DNA of 8,446 nucleotides. It comes from an uncultured Saprospiraceae bacterium (lineage in GTDB: Bacteria > Bacteroidota > Bacteroidia > Chitinophagales > Saprospiraceae). Below, one piece after another: positions 1-6,057 of the stretch. The first letter of the stretch is position 1. The number at the start of each line of letters is the position of its first letter. The notes under the pieces are model-generated. The model had not been told where the DNA came from. It saw only the letters and a list, made by a program, of their open reading frames with translations, and did not search any database. The stretch spans positions 1 to 8,446 of the forward strand of contig CALCMV010000249.1 in assembly GCA_937967535.1 (NCBI GenBank), read 5' to 3'. The translations under genes and the position numbers were made by a program.

Positions 1-69
1 GTAATATTTACGAATAAATTGGTCAAGCTTCTGAATGAGAAGTTGATAATTGTTGGTTTGCATTGCCAT
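1..69 (-). CDS. N-terminus of a DUF4175-like protein (partial, runs off the window)
   Basis: Reading leftward from the ATG at 69-67 gives 23 uninterrupted codons to base 1, starting MAMQTNNYQLLIQKLDQF and ending IRKYY. A second in-frame ATG lies at 63-61 and may be the true start, since related proteins as I recall them begin about there (M-x-N-Y-x-L-L-I-x-K-L-D-x-F-I-R-K-Y-Y). That opening is one I associate with long Bacteroidota proteins annotated DUF4175, in which membrane segments follow after about 30 residues. Only the N-terminal helix is visible, so neither membrane segments nor function can be checked. No Shine-Dalgarno is present, as usual in this phylum. The family name is from memory of the N-terminal pattern alone. 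Confidence 0.55.
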   Translation of the reverse strand, partial: MAMQTNNYQLLIQKLDQFIRKYY

Positions 70-78
70 TGCCCCGAA

Positions 79-172
79 TTTTTAACGAAAAACACGTATT
101 TATTGCTGCAATCTCAAAATAGAAATTACAAAAGAATATAGCCAGTAAGATAACACTTTTTTTCGTTAAAAA
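79..172. repeat. 14-bp inverted repeat upstream of the partial gene
   Basis: TTTTTAACGAAAAA at 79-92 is matched exactly in reverse complement at 159-172. The arms are 66 bases apart and begin 10 bases upstream of the leftward start codon. They could be an operator pair or a stem in the leader, but the sequence is of low complexity and chance is a real possibility. Confidence 0.4.
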
Positions 173-229
173 GATTGATTTTAGCGCAGTTTTAACATTT
201 TATAAAAATGTAATTATGTGGAGCTTATA

Positions 230-265
230 CGTTTTTTGGGTGATTGATGTTTCGTTTTTTGGGTG
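230..265. repeat. 13-bp direct repeat
   Basis: CGTTTTTTGGGTG occurs at 230-242 and again at 253-265, a spacing of 23 bases. No function is evident. Confidence 0.5.
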
Positions 266-354
266 TTTTTCATTTTTCTGATGGTATAAATGAGCAGGAA
301 TAAGAGCAGTAAAGTACCTAAGTAAAGTTTAAGTTTAAGAACAAGTTTAGGTTC

Positions 355-373
355 TCCCGATAGCTATACGGGA
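355..373. repeat. TCCCG(n9)CGGGA palindromic repeat
   Basis: TCCCG at 355-359 pairs with CGGGA at 369-373. The centre ATAGCTATA is itself nearly palindromic, so the site is one base away from a fully continuous palindrome. Palindromes of the CCCGATAGCTATCGGG type are, as I recall, dispersed in many Bacteroidota genomes. No T-run follows on either strand, so it is not a typical terminator. Confidence 0.5.
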
Positions 374-539
374 CAAATTTAAGCCTCTTTCGGAGTGATA
401 AACCAATATCGCAAATTTATCGACAAGATCTTGGTTTCTAAAAATTACTAAGCTAAGGAATAATTTGTAAAAAAATCCATATTACTGCGAACTTTTCTTT
501 TATTTTGAACGATTTTTAAGGTATCCTAACGAACTTATC

Positions 540-821
540 ACGAACACTGTACTGACGACTTTAGCCGTCAGATAAATTTTACTTTAATTTTTAAATTATT
601 TAAATTAAATTACTTGTAAATATATTTTCATTTCACGCGATGGCTAAAGAGGCTGACCGCAAATACCGTACAGGCGAATTCATTCGCCATGTGAAAATAA
701 ATAAAATTCGTATAACATTTATTTGCAGTAAATTATAAATAAAAATTATACTAAACATGGCGATTGAAATCGCCTGTACGAGTTCCCGTCCAGCCTGTAA
801 AGTCGTCAGTACAGTATTCGT
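540..821. mobile_element. Element A: nested inverted-repeat (MITE/REPIN-like) element
   Basis: The ends at 540-563 and 798-821 are 24-base inverted repeats with a single mismatch; the core ACTGTACTGACGACTTTA (546-563) is exact. The left end continues into a hairpin, TGACGACTTTAGCCGTCA at 553-570. Inside lies a second pair of inverted repeats (668-692 and 755-779), each a hairpin. The interior is very AT-rich and encodes no transposase, so any mobility would need proteins acting from elsewhere. I found no clear target-site duplication. The right end is 23 bases upstream of the HNH start codon, so the element probably lies in, or supplies, that operon's leader. Family assignment is inference. 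Confidence 0.6.
668..779. repeat. Inner hairpin pair of element A
   Basis: Bases 668-692 and 755-779 are inverted copies (23 of 25 matching). Each holds a 7-bp stem with a 2-base loop: GGCGAATTCATTCGCC at 673-688, and GGCGATTGAAATCGCC at 759-774, which reads GGCGATTTCAATCGCC on the other strand. The two differences lie on opposite sides of the stem, turning an A-T pair into T-A and keeping the hairpin intact. Confidence 0.75.
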
Positions 822-844
822 ATTCACCCTGAATAAATCTTCAA

Positions 845-1153
845 ATGGAAAAAGATACACCATACATCTGCCCGATTTGCCAACGCGAACTCGGCAATGA
901 AAATATCTCCAAGCACCACCTGACCCCCAAATCAAAAGGTGGCGCACATGGCGAGACGATTATGGTACATAATATTTGCCATCAAAAAATTCATTCTTTA
1001 TTTACGGAAAAAGAATTGAAACGTGAATACAACAGCGTCGAAAAACTCCTCACGCATGAGGATATGCAAAAATTTGTCAAATGGGTTGCCAAGAAGCATC
1101 CTGCATTTTATCAATCCAATCATACGACGAATCGGAAAAAAGCTAAACGATGA
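845..1153 (+). CDS. Small HNH endonuclease family protein
   Basis: This 102-residue protein has the layout of a stand-alone HNH (beta-beta-alpha-metal) nuclease. It shows C9-x2-C12 (ICPIC), then H24-H25 in KHHLTPKSKGG, then H42-N43-x-C45-H46-x3-H50 (HNICHQKIH). The paired histidines supply the general base and a metal ligand in this fold, and the cysteines suggest a structural zinc. The C-terminal half (FTEKELKREY, VEKLL, FVKWVAKK) resembles a widespread group of small chromosomal HNH proteins I recall from Proteobacteria and Bacteroidota, so it need not be a defence or intron enzyme. Substrate and role are unknown. The ATG is the first after an in-frame stop at 830-832; there is no Shine-Dalgarno. 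Its TGA overlaps the next start codon (ATGA), suggesting translational coupling. Confidence 0.85.
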   Translation: MEKDTPYICPICQRELGNENISKHHLTPKSKGGAHGETIMVHNICHQKIHSLFTEKELKREYNSVEKLLTHEDMQKFVKWVAKKHPAFYQSNHTTNRKKAKR

Positions 1154-1974
1154 AATTTAATTGCAAGAACAAAATTATCCTAGAAAATGAACGCACCAGA
1201 TTAGAACCTATTGACTGGCGACACTTCGACGATTTGCTGTCTGTCGTCTTAAAATATCCTGATTTGCCGCGTTATTCTCCGTCCAATTATGCGAGTGAAA
1301 CAGGGCTACGCGATTATTTTGAAATGGCATTCAAACAAAGAAAAAAACAGGTTAGATACGCTTTTGTGATATACGATAAGGCGGTGGGCGAATACCTAGG
1401 CAGCACAAGTTTTGGCAATATTTCCAATGAACATAAGCGCGTCGAAATCGGCTGGACATGGATTGCGAAAGACCGCCAAAGAACGGGTTTGAATCGGCAC
1501 AATAAATTCCTGATGCTAAGTTATGCCTTCGAAAATCTCCAATTTGAACGGGTAGAACTCAAAACCGACAGCCGCAACCAACAATCCCGACAAGCCATCG
1601 AAGGCATTGGTGCCAGCTACGAGGGCGCACTTCGCAGTCACACATTGATGTTCGATGGATACCGACGCGATTCGGTGTATTATAGTATTTTGAAATCGGA
1701 ATGGGAAGGGATAAAAAATACAGTTTTTGCAAATATAAACACAGCACAAAACCCCAAAATAGACCAACGCAAGCAACTCGAACAACGCCCATTCACCTAC
1801 AAAATCGCTAAGGATAATAAATTGCTCATTTATCGGGACAACAAACAAATAAAAATAATTCGTGGGAAAACTGCCGAAGATTTTATAACTTTAAGCAAAC
1901 AAACAGATACACAAACCATCCAATTGAAACTCGCCAAATTGACGGGACATTACAAACATGGTAATGAGCGTTAG
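1150..1974 (+). CDS. GNAT acetyltransferase (RimJ/RimL-like) with an added C-terminal domain
   Basis: Residues 10-185 form a GNAT domain of the RimJ/RimL type: an N-terminal strand (RTRLEPIDW), beta strands around YLGSTSFGNI and VEIGWTWIA, the acetyl-CoA pyrophosphate loop near residues 109-116 (RQRTGLNR), and the usual C-terminal stretch (VELKTDSRNQQSRQAIEGIG, then RSHTLM and RRDSVYYSIL). Such enzymes move acetyl from acetyl-CoA to an amine; the acceptor cannot be read from sequence. After a polar linker (about 186-211), residues 212-274 (PFTYKIAKDNKLLIYRD to LTGHYKHGNER) look like a small protein I remember as free-standing in cyanobacteria and Bacteroidota, so this appears to be a fusion. 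It overlaps the HNH gene by 4 bases. GNAT confidence is high; the nature of the tail is inference. Confidence 0.88.
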   Translation: MKFNCKNKIILENERTRLEPIDWRHFDDLLSVVLKYPDLPRYSPSNYASETGLRDYFEMAFKQRKKQVRYAFVIYDKAVGEYLGSTSFGNISNEHKRVEIGWTWIAKDRQRTGLNRHNKFLMLSYAFENLQFERVELKTDSRNQQSRQAIEGIGASYEGALRSHTLMFDGYRRDSVYYSILKSEWEGIKNTVFANINTAQNPKIDQRKQLEQRPFTYKIAKDNKLLIYRDNKQIKIIRGKTAEDFITLSKQTDTQTIQLKLAKLTGHYKHGNER

Positions 1975-2003
1975 AGCCTATCAATTTTGCGAAGAAAAAT
2001 TCA

Positions 2004-2032
2004 ATCAAAAATCAAAAATCACTCAATCAAAA
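2004..2032. repeat. ATCAAAA heptamer repeat ahead of the DinB-like gene
   Basis: ATCAAAA occurs at 2004-2010, 2011-2017 and 2026-2032. This low-complexity stretch lies in the 64 bases between the GNAT stop and the preferred DinB-like start, and resembles the 7-8-base tandem repeats elsewhere in the window's spacers. If the upstream start at 1958 were used it would be translated, which argues against that start. Confidence 0.5.
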
Positions 2033-2038
2033 ATTAGA

Positions 2039-2572
2039 ATGATGCTTGCCACATTACAAAAGGATTTCAACGAAATAGAAGCCTCCCGCAAAGAGCTTTT
2101 CAAAGACCTCGAACAGTATACCGAAGACCAACTCAATTTCAAACCTTCTGCCGATGAGTGGTCTATACTCGAAGTGATGAATCACCTGATGATGGCAGAG
2201 GGCGGCTCGGTCTTGTATGTACAAAAAAAGCTGACCAATGGCTTGGCAGACCTGCCCGAAATAGATGCTGAAGCCGATGACCGTTTCCAACAACTCACCG
2301 ACTATATGCAAGGCGACAATGCCACACCCGCACCAGCGATGGTAACACCGACATTTGAGCGCACGACATTTGCCGCAACGCGCGAAGGTTGGGACAAAAT
2401 CCGTCGCGATACTGCCGAACAATTGGAGCGATTCGATGAGAGCAACCTCAACAAAGCGACCTATAAACATCTGCTCGTCGGACGCATGACCATCAGGCAA
2501 ATGTTAGGCTTTTTCCGACTGCATTTCAATCGTCATTTAAAACAAATAGAACGCATCAAAACGGCTATGTAA
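2039..2572 (+). CDS. DinB-like four-helix metalloprotein (DinB_2 superfamily)
   Basis: From the preferred start this is a 177-residue protein with the DinB/YfiT pattern: a first helix (DFNEIEASRKELFKDLEQY), the signature LNFKPSADEWSILEVMNHL, and a last helix TIRQMLGFFRLHFNRHLKQI. Its three histidines (H49 in MNHL, H162 and H166 in HFNRH) match the metal-binding triad of the superfamily. Members include thiol-dependent transferases and many of unknown substrate. Despite the name, this is not DNA polymerase IV. An ATG at 1958 would add 27 residues and overlap the GNAT gene by 17 bases, but they come from an ATCAAAA repeat and precede the first family helix, so I favour the ATG at 2039 or the adjacent one at 2042. 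It probably shares the upstream transcript. lspA converges only 12 bases away. Confidence 0.82.
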   Translation: MMLATLQKDFNEIEASRKELFKDLEQYTEDQLNFKPSADEWSILEVMNHLMMAEGGSVLYVQKKLTNGLADLPEIDAEADDRFQQLTDYMQGDNATPAPAMVTPTFERTTFAATREGWDKIRRDTAEQLERFDESNLNKATYKHLLVGRMTIRQMLGFFRLHFNRHLKQIERIKTAM

Positions 2573-2584
2573 AAACTCCAAATT

Positions 2585-3193
2585 CTAATTATTATTCGAC
2601 TGTAGATAAGTGAAAAAATATCGTTGAAAAACGATTAAAGAGAAGACACCAAAAGTGATAGATAAATCTGCGAGGTTAAAAACAGGTCGGAAAAGTTCTA
2701 CATAGCGTCCGCCCATCCACTGCGGCAGGTAGCCATGATAGACCGGAAAATGGAACATATCCACCACGCTGCCATGCAAAAACCCGGCATAGCCGCCCGC
2801 TTCCGGCAAAAAAGTCGCTATACCATGAAAACTGCCCGAAAACAACAAGCCATAAAATGCACTATCAATGATATTGCCCAATGCCCCTGCAATGATCATC
2901 GCCAAAGCCACAATCAAGCCCTTATGCGCTTGCTCACGTATGAGTTGCACCAAAAACCAACTTAGCATAGCCACTGCAAAAATCCGAAAAAGACTCAACA
3001 ACAATTTGCCGTAATTTCCGCCGAGTACCAAGCCGAAAGCCATACCTTCATTTTCGGTAAAATGCAAATGAAACCAACTCAATACCTCAATGGTTTGTCC
3101 CATATACATATTCAGCTTCACCCAAACCTTCAAAGATTGGTCGAGCAGCAATACCGAAAAAATAACAAATATGGCTAAGGTCAGTCGTTTCAT
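2585..3193 (-). CDS. lspA: Lipoprotein signal peptidase (signal peptidase II)
   Basis: LspA is an inner-membrane aspartic protease that removes the signal peptide from diacylated prolipoproteins. This 202-residue protein has its motifs in order: LDQSLK (D18, K22) after the first membrane helix, FTENEGMAFG (46-54), GALGNIID (103-110), VVDM (D145) and FNLAD (172-176). D145 and D176 correspond to the catalytic pair. The usual D-R after GN is D-S here. About 25 extra residues lie between GNIID and VVDM, a loop I recall as typical of Bacteroidota. Four membrane helices are visible, near 5-22, 62-82, 90-108 and 174-195. The ATG at 3193 is first after an in-frame stop; no Shine-Dalgarno is seen. A probable terminator separates it from the DksA-like gene upstream, so it may need its own promoter or read-through. 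Confidence 0.95.
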   Translation of the reverse strand: MKRLTLAIFVIFSVLLLDQSLKVWVKLNMYMGQTIEVLSWFHLHFTENEGMAFGLVLGGNYGKLLLSLFRIFAVAMLSWFLVQLIREQAHKGLIVALAMIIAGALGNIIDSAFYGLLFSGSFHGIATFLPEAGGYAGFLHGSVVDMFHFPVYHGYLPQWMGGRYVELFRPVFNLADLSITFGVFSLIVFQRYFFTYLQSNNN

Positions 3194-3280
3194 GTATCCG
3201 TTGTTTTGGCTTCTTTATTCTGTACTTCCTTTTGCATTGGCAAATAGAATGAAGAACGAAGAACACATCGTACAAAACGC

Positions 3281-3316
3281 AAAAAGGACATCAACTGTTG
3301 TACACAACTGATGTCC
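3281..3316 (-). terminator. Probable intrinsic terminator between the DksA-like gene and lspA
   Basis: On the minus strand GGACATCA (3316-3309) pairs with TGATGTCC (3293-3286). Inside, GTTG and CAAC can pair around a 4-base loop, with a 3-base bulge. A run of five T follows at 3285-3281. It lies 75 bases past the stop of the DksA-like gene and 88 bases before lspA, so it would end or attenuate that transcript. On the plus strand the hairpin has no T-run. Confidence 0.55.
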
Positions 3317-3390
3317 CTTACTGAAAAATCTAAATTCCAAATTGCACGCTGTTTTTTTTGGAAATTTAGAATTTAGTGCTTGGGATTTTG

Positions 3391-3804
3391 CTATTTACGC
3401 TCCATCTTAGCCTGTATGCTCAATGTTGCATGAGGCACAGCACGGAGGCGTTCTTTACTGATGAGTTTGCCTGTTTCGCGGCACACACCATATACTTTAT
3501 TTTCGATACGAATCAAAGCATTTTGTAAGTGTTTAATCAACTTTCCCTGACGTGCTGCCATTTGAGTAATACGCTCTACTTCGGCAGAAACATTGCCATC
3601 GTCCAAGCCTTTAAGTTTGGCATCATCACCATCTGCTCGTTCAGCCAATTGATTTTTGTAGAAGTTCAGTTCTTCTTCTGCCTTTTTCAGTTTGTCGGAG
3701 ATAAGGACTTTAAACTCGTCCAACTCTACATCACTGTAACGTGTACGCTCGGTTGTAGTCATAATTCTTGTCTTAGGTGAAAAAATATAGGGAGTCCTAA
3801 TCAT
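3391..3804 (-). CDS. TraR/DksA-family regulator (Bacteroidota type)
   Basis: DksA-family proteins bind RNA polymerase through its secondary channel. From ATG 3804 this is 137 residues: a long charged helical region (about 27-100) whose centre RADGDDAKLKG includes acidic residues D58, D60 and D61 and A62, like the coiled-coil tip of DksA, then a C-terminal module VYGVCRETGKLISKERLRAVPHATLSI. That module is the family's zinc-finger region, but only C108 remains of the four cysteines, so zinc binding is unlikely; I recall the same loss in Bacteroidota relatives. Relatives usually start near MTTT, which here is M15 (ATG at 3762), giving 123 residues. I kept 3804 because AGGAGG (3819-3814) sits 9 bases ahead of it. 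I recall this gene next to lspA in other Bacteroidota. Confidence 0.9.
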   Translation of the reverse strand: MIRTPYIFSPKTRIMTTTERTRYSDVELDEFKVLISDKLKKAEEELNFYKNQLAERADGDDAKLKGLDDGNVSAEVERITQMAARQGKLIKHLQNALIRIENKVYGVCRETGKLISKERLRAVPHATLSIQAKMERK

Positions 3805-3813
3805 TGTTTTGTT

Positions 3814-3819
3814 CCTCCT
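3814..3819 (-). promoter_or_regulatory. Shine-Dalgarno AGGAGG of the DksA-like gene
   Basis: AGGAGG on the minus strand is 9 bases from the ATG at 3804. It is the only strong ribosome binding site I see ahead of a gene here, and it supports the longer of the two possible starts. Strong sites are uncommon in Bacteroidota. Confidence 0.6.
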
Positions 3820-3991
3820 CTACAATTCCGGTGCTAGGATAGCTGACAACAAACTATGGACGATAAAATGTATTTGTGTAATGACACCGGATTTGCAATA
3901 ATCAAAATTATTCAAATGTAATATCGTATGATCATCCATTGATTCGTGTTCAACACCTAGCCTAATTTTAGTTTTTTTTGGGAAATTTTCG

Positions 3992-4021
3992 CAAATATAT
4001 TAACTTTTACGACAACTCAAA
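3992..4021 (-). promoter_or_regulatory. Candidate Bacteroidota-type promoter for the DksA-like gene
   Basis: On the minus strand TATATTTG (3999-3992) fits the -7 box TAnnTTTG exactly. TTTG (4021-4018) lies 18 bases upstream of it, close to the usual -33 spacing. Transcription would start near 3985 and give a leader of about 180 bases. Confidence 0.45.
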
Positions 4022-4162
4022 ACTTTTTGTTTGTTTATGCCAAATAAAAATGTGAATAATTATTGTGAATTAATGTTAATAATTTAGTTTACATTGAGAC
4101 ACCAAATATCCTTCTTACGTCACATCTTAAATCAAAAATAAAGTCTGTTTGTTGAGGGAAAT

Positions 4163-4174
4163 AGTTGTACAACT
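4163..4174. repeat. Perfect 12-bp palindrome upstream of the oxidoreductase gene
   Basis: AGTTGTACAACT equals its own reverse complement and lies about 100 bases upstream of the start codon. It could be an operator for a dimeric regulator; nothing else supports this. Confidence 0.35.
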
Positions 4175-4273
4175 TATTTTTTTGACACTTCTTTGACAAT
4201 AAAAATGACTTAAAATATTGAAAATTAACAATTTAAAAGTTATAAATATTTTTAATTAAAAATAAGAAAAAGC

Positions 4274-5407
4274 ATGATACAAAGAAGTTATTGGGAATGG
4301 GATACTTGGTTTCGGGATACCGATATTATTATTGTCGGTAGTGGAATAGTGGGCTTGAGCGCAGCTATTTTCCTCAAAACACATGTTAATAACTTGCGCG
4401 TCACCATCCTCGAAAACGGCGTATTACCAAGCGGAGCGAGTACGCGCAATGCCGGTTTTGCTTGCTTTGGCTCTGTCACAGAACTACTCGATGATTTGGC
4501 ACAAAACTCCGAAAATGAAGTTTTTGATTTAATCCAAAAACGCTGGCGCGGTCTCCAAAATCTACGCCAACTCGCAGGTGATACCGCCCTCAAATACGAG
4601 GCTCACGGTTCGTATGAAATGTTCAAACCTGATGAAAATGCCACTTTTGACGAATGTATGGCGCAGATTAATTTTTTGAATAAAAAAATAGCACCGATTA
4701 CAGGCGAAAAAGAAACTTTCGTATTAGCCGACGAACAAATCCCGACTTTTGCTTTTTCGGGTATTTCGCATCTAATTTTGAATCGAAGCGAAGGACAGTT
4801 GCATACCGGACAAATGATGAAAACACTCCTCGGCATTGCCCGCGAAAAAGGCGTTCAAATCCTCAATGGCATCAAGGTCGAATCCATAACAGATAGCTCT
4901 ACCGGCGTTCTTATTCACACAAAAAACGGCTGGGAAATCAAGGCGCAAAAAGCCCTCGTAGCTACCAATGGTTTCACCCGTCGTTTATTGCCCGACCTTC
5001 GCGTTATGCCCGCCCGCAATCAGGTTTTGATTACCCAAACTATTGAAAACTTGCCGATTAAAGGCTGCTTTCATTATGATAAAGGCTACGTTTACTTTCG
5101 CAATGTCGGCAAGCGTATCCTACTCGGCGGCGGACGCAACCGCTATCAGCAACAAGAAAGCACCGACCAATTTGGCATCACCCAAAACATTCAAGATTAT
5201 CTCAAAAAAATGCTGCGCGAGCATATTCTCCCCAATCAAAATGTCGAAATTGAGCGTTGGTGGAGTGGCATCTTGGGCATTGGTGAACGCAAGTCACCTA
5301 TTGTACGACATATTTCTGAAAATATTGTGGTGGCTGCCCGATTGGGTGGCATGGGAGTCGCCATCGGGACATTGACAGGGGAACAAGGAGCGCGACTATT
5401 GTTGTGA
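4274..5407 (+). CDS. DAO-type NAD(P)/FAD-dependent oxidoreductase
   Basis: This 377-residue protein has the D-amino-acid-oxidase (DAO) fold used by glycine, sarcosine and gamma-glutamylputrescine oxidases. The Rossmann start DIIIVGSGIVGLSAA carries GxGxxG at 22-27, and E47 (ILENG) is the expected ribose-binding acid. LPSGASTRNAGFACFGS (51-67) is the FAD-contact stretch with the S-x-R/K-N-x-G pattern of amine oxidases. The second half has strands leading to VYFRNVGKRILLGGGRNR and ends with GGMGVAIGTLTGEQGARLLL, the C-terminal FAD motif, so the protein looks complete. The short N-terminal extension (SYWEWDTWF) is one I recall in Bacteroidota relatives. No signal peptide is seen, suggesting a cytoplasmic enzyme. 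Substrate cannot be assigned. It appears monocistronic, with repeat-rich spacers on both sides. Confidence 0.88.
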   Translation: MIQRSYWEWDTWFRDTDIIIVGSGIVGLSAAIFLKTHVNNLRVTILENGVLPSGASTRNAGFACFGSVTELLDDLAQNSENEVFDLIQKRWRGLQNLRQLAGDTALKYEAHGSYEMFKPDENATFDECMAQINFLNKKIAPITGEKETFVLADEQIPTFAFSGISHLILNRSEGQLHTGQMMKTLLGIAREKGVQILNGIKVESITDSSTGVLIHTKNGWEIKAQKALVATNGFTRRLLPDLRVMPARNQVLITQTIENLPIKGCFHYDKGYVYFRNVGKRILLGGGRNRYQQQESTDQFGITQNIQDYLKKMLREHILPNQNVEIERWWSGILGIGERKSPIVRHISENIVVAARLGGMGVAIGTLTGEQGARLLL

Positions 5408-5427
5408 ATGAATGATGTCAGATAAAT

Positions 5428-5444
5428 CCCGTAATTTTAACGGG
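5428..5444 (+). terminator. Weak hairpin after the oxidoreductase gene
   Basis: CCCGT (5428-5432) pairs with ACGGG (5440-5444) around 7 bases, starting 21 bases after the stop codon. No T-run follows, so at best it is a weak terminator or a 3'-end stabilising stem. Confidence 0.25.
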
Positions 5445-5449
5445 CTATT

Positions 5450-5491
5450 AGTTGATAGTTCATAGTTCATGGTTCATGGTTCATAGTTCAT
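5450..5491. repeat. Heptamer tandem array (AGTTCAT/GGTTCAT)
   Basis: Six consecutive 7-base units in strict register: AGTTGAT, AGTTCAT, AGTTCAT, GGTTCAT, GGTTCAT, AGTTCAT. The array ends two bases before the left end of element B, and a matching array in opposite orientation lies past its right end. Confidence 0.85.
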
Positions 5492-5617
5492 AGGGGTGCA
5501 TCTCAAATTGTCGCATTTTTATTTTTACCAAATGAAAATTTACTGATTGTAACGTTTTGCGTTGGTAAAAACATGGTAGTATTTAACATGCTGATTTTCA
5601 GTATTTTGCGAACCTTA

Positions 5618-5648
5618 CTCGTCGGACATTTTCAAAATGTCAGACGAG
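5618..5648. repeat. Left 31-base hairpin of element B
   Basis: CTCGTC pairs with GACGAG and GACATTTT with AAAATGTC, around a single central C and one G/A mismatch. It is almost a perfect palindrome and the inverted counterpart of 5742-5772. Confidence 0.85.
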
Positions 5649-5741
5649 ACGAATTTACAATTTAATTTGAACGATTATTAATAAATTATTTTATTTTTAT
5701 TTTGTAAATAGTTCATTTTAAACAAATAATACGAAAATGTT

Positions 5742-5772
5742 GTCGTCTGACATTTTCAAAATGTCCGACGAC
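5742..5772. repeat. Right 31-base hairpin of element B
   Basis: GTCGTC pairs with GACGAC and GACATTTT with AAAATGTC, around a central C and one T/C mismatch. Compared in inverted orientation with 5618-5648 it differs only at the centre and at both outermost bases. The outer change swaps C-G for G-C and so preserves pairing. Confidence 0.85.
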
Positions 5773-5909
5773 TTAAACTCATCATCCAATTTAAATTACA
5801 TCACCAACGCAATCCGTTACAATCAGAAAATGTATAATTTTGTTTAGTGAAAAATTAAAAATTCGATAAGAATCAAACTATGAGAATTGGCGATAAAGTT
5901 TTGGTAATC

Positions 5910-5941
5910 AATTCTATAGTTTTCGAAAACCTTATAGAATT
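5910..5941. repeat. AATTCTATA hairpin in the right arm of element B
   Basis: AATTCTATA (5910-5918) pairs with TATAGAATT (5933-5941), and the centre GTTTTCGAAAAC (5919-5930) is itself palindromic, with a 2-base bulge. The sequence aligns with the central hairpin of element C at 7903-7936, including TTTGGG immediately after it. Confidence 0.75.
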
Positions 5942-6057
5942 TGGGTGAAAGACCAAAATCATATCAATTAAAAACATTTTACACTTTTCTATATGCGACA
6001 ATTTGAGATGCACCCTGCTAACTTTATTCCTCAAATCAAAAAAAGCAAATTTTAAAG

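Larger units (their letters stand above)
70..844. other. Non-coding spacer with repeats, upstream of two divergent genes
   Basis: This 775-base AT-rich spacer separates the leftward partial gene from the rightward HNH gene. I see no convincing protein or RNA gene in it. It contains an inverted repeat at 79-172, a 13-base direct repeat at 230-265, a palindrome at 355-373 and a nested inverted-repeat element at 540-821. Two matches to the Bacteroidota -7 box TAnnTTTG can be read on the minus strand near 374-381 and 411-418, but neither has a convincing -33 partner and both are about 300 bases from the gene, so I do not call them promoters. Confidence 0.6.
3805..4273. other. Divergent spacer between the DksA-like and oxidoreductase genes
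   Basis: This 469-base AT-rich region holds the start signals of two divergent genes. Toward the DksA-like gene it has a promoter candidate (3992-4021), a leader of roughly 180 bases and a Shine-Dalgarno. In the leader, TCCGGTG/CACCGGA arms at 3827-3833 and 3885-3891 (7 bp, 51 bases apart) could form a stem just upstream of the Shine-Dalgarno. Toward the oxidoreductase, TTTG at 4148-4151 and TATTTTTTTG at 4175-4184 only loosely resemble a promoter. A 12-base palindrome lies between those two boxes at 4163-4174. No coding sequence is evident. Confidence 0.5.
5543..5826. repeat. Second-level inverted repeat of element B
   Basis: Bases 5543-5566 and 5803-5826 are 24-base inverted copies that differ at two adjacent positions. 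They share CTGATTGTAACG at one end and TTGCGTTGGT at the other, and enclose the hairpin pair. Their midpoint (about 5685) nearly coincides with that of the hairpins (about 5695). Confidence 0.75.
5494..6015. mobile_element. Element B: 522-bp nested inverted-repeat element without transposase
   Basis: The ends at 5494-5516 and 5993-6015 are exact 23-bp inverted repeats (outer bases GGGTGCATCTC). Inside are a second inverted pair (5543-5566 and 5803-5826, 22 of 24 matching), then a pair of 31-base hairpins (5618-5648 and 5742-5772) around an AT-rich core. A single extra hairpin lies in the right arm (5910-5941). Only trivially short open frames occur (for example 5573-5665 and 5880-5948). The ends look like those of an insertion sequence, so a non-autonomous derivative is the simplest reading, but I see no target duplication and cannot name a parent family. 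It occupies most of the spacer between the oxidoreductase and the membrane protein. Confidence 0.7.

Noticed and set aside
540..821. A target-site duplication around element A
   Set aside because: Flanks at 532-539 and 822-829 do not match at any end placement I tried. The same was true for element B.
633..947. A 104-codon minus-strand open frame spanning element A and the HNH gene start
   Set aside because: It reads across inverted repeats and antisense to the HNH motifs, and its composition is not protein-like. The HNH reading is clearly the real one.
2054..2500. A 148-codon open frame on the minus strand
   Set aside because: It lies entirely antisense to the DinB-like gene, and its translation is rich in Cys, His and Phe with no family resemblance. 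It is a shadow of the real gene.
3350..3376. AT-rich inverted repeat (CTAAATTCC near 3330 with GGAAATTTAG near 3360) as a second terminator
   Set aside because: The arms pair only with a one-base bulge, are nearly all A and T, and no proper T-run follows on the minus strand. The hairpin at 3281-3316 is the better candidate.
5043..5375. A 110-codon plus-strand open frame inside the oxidoreductase gene
   Set aside because: It is an out-of-frame overlap with the well-supported FAD protein and shows no motif.
5573..5665. A 30-codon open frame in element B beginning MVVFNMLIF
   Set aside because: It runs through the left 31-base hairpin, so its length follows from the repeat sequence. There is no start signal and no sign of coding constraint.
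5494..6015. Element B as a complete insertion sequence
   Set aside because: The terminal repeats fit, but the 522 bases hold no transposase frame, not even a broken one I can recognise, so I describe it as non-autonomous.
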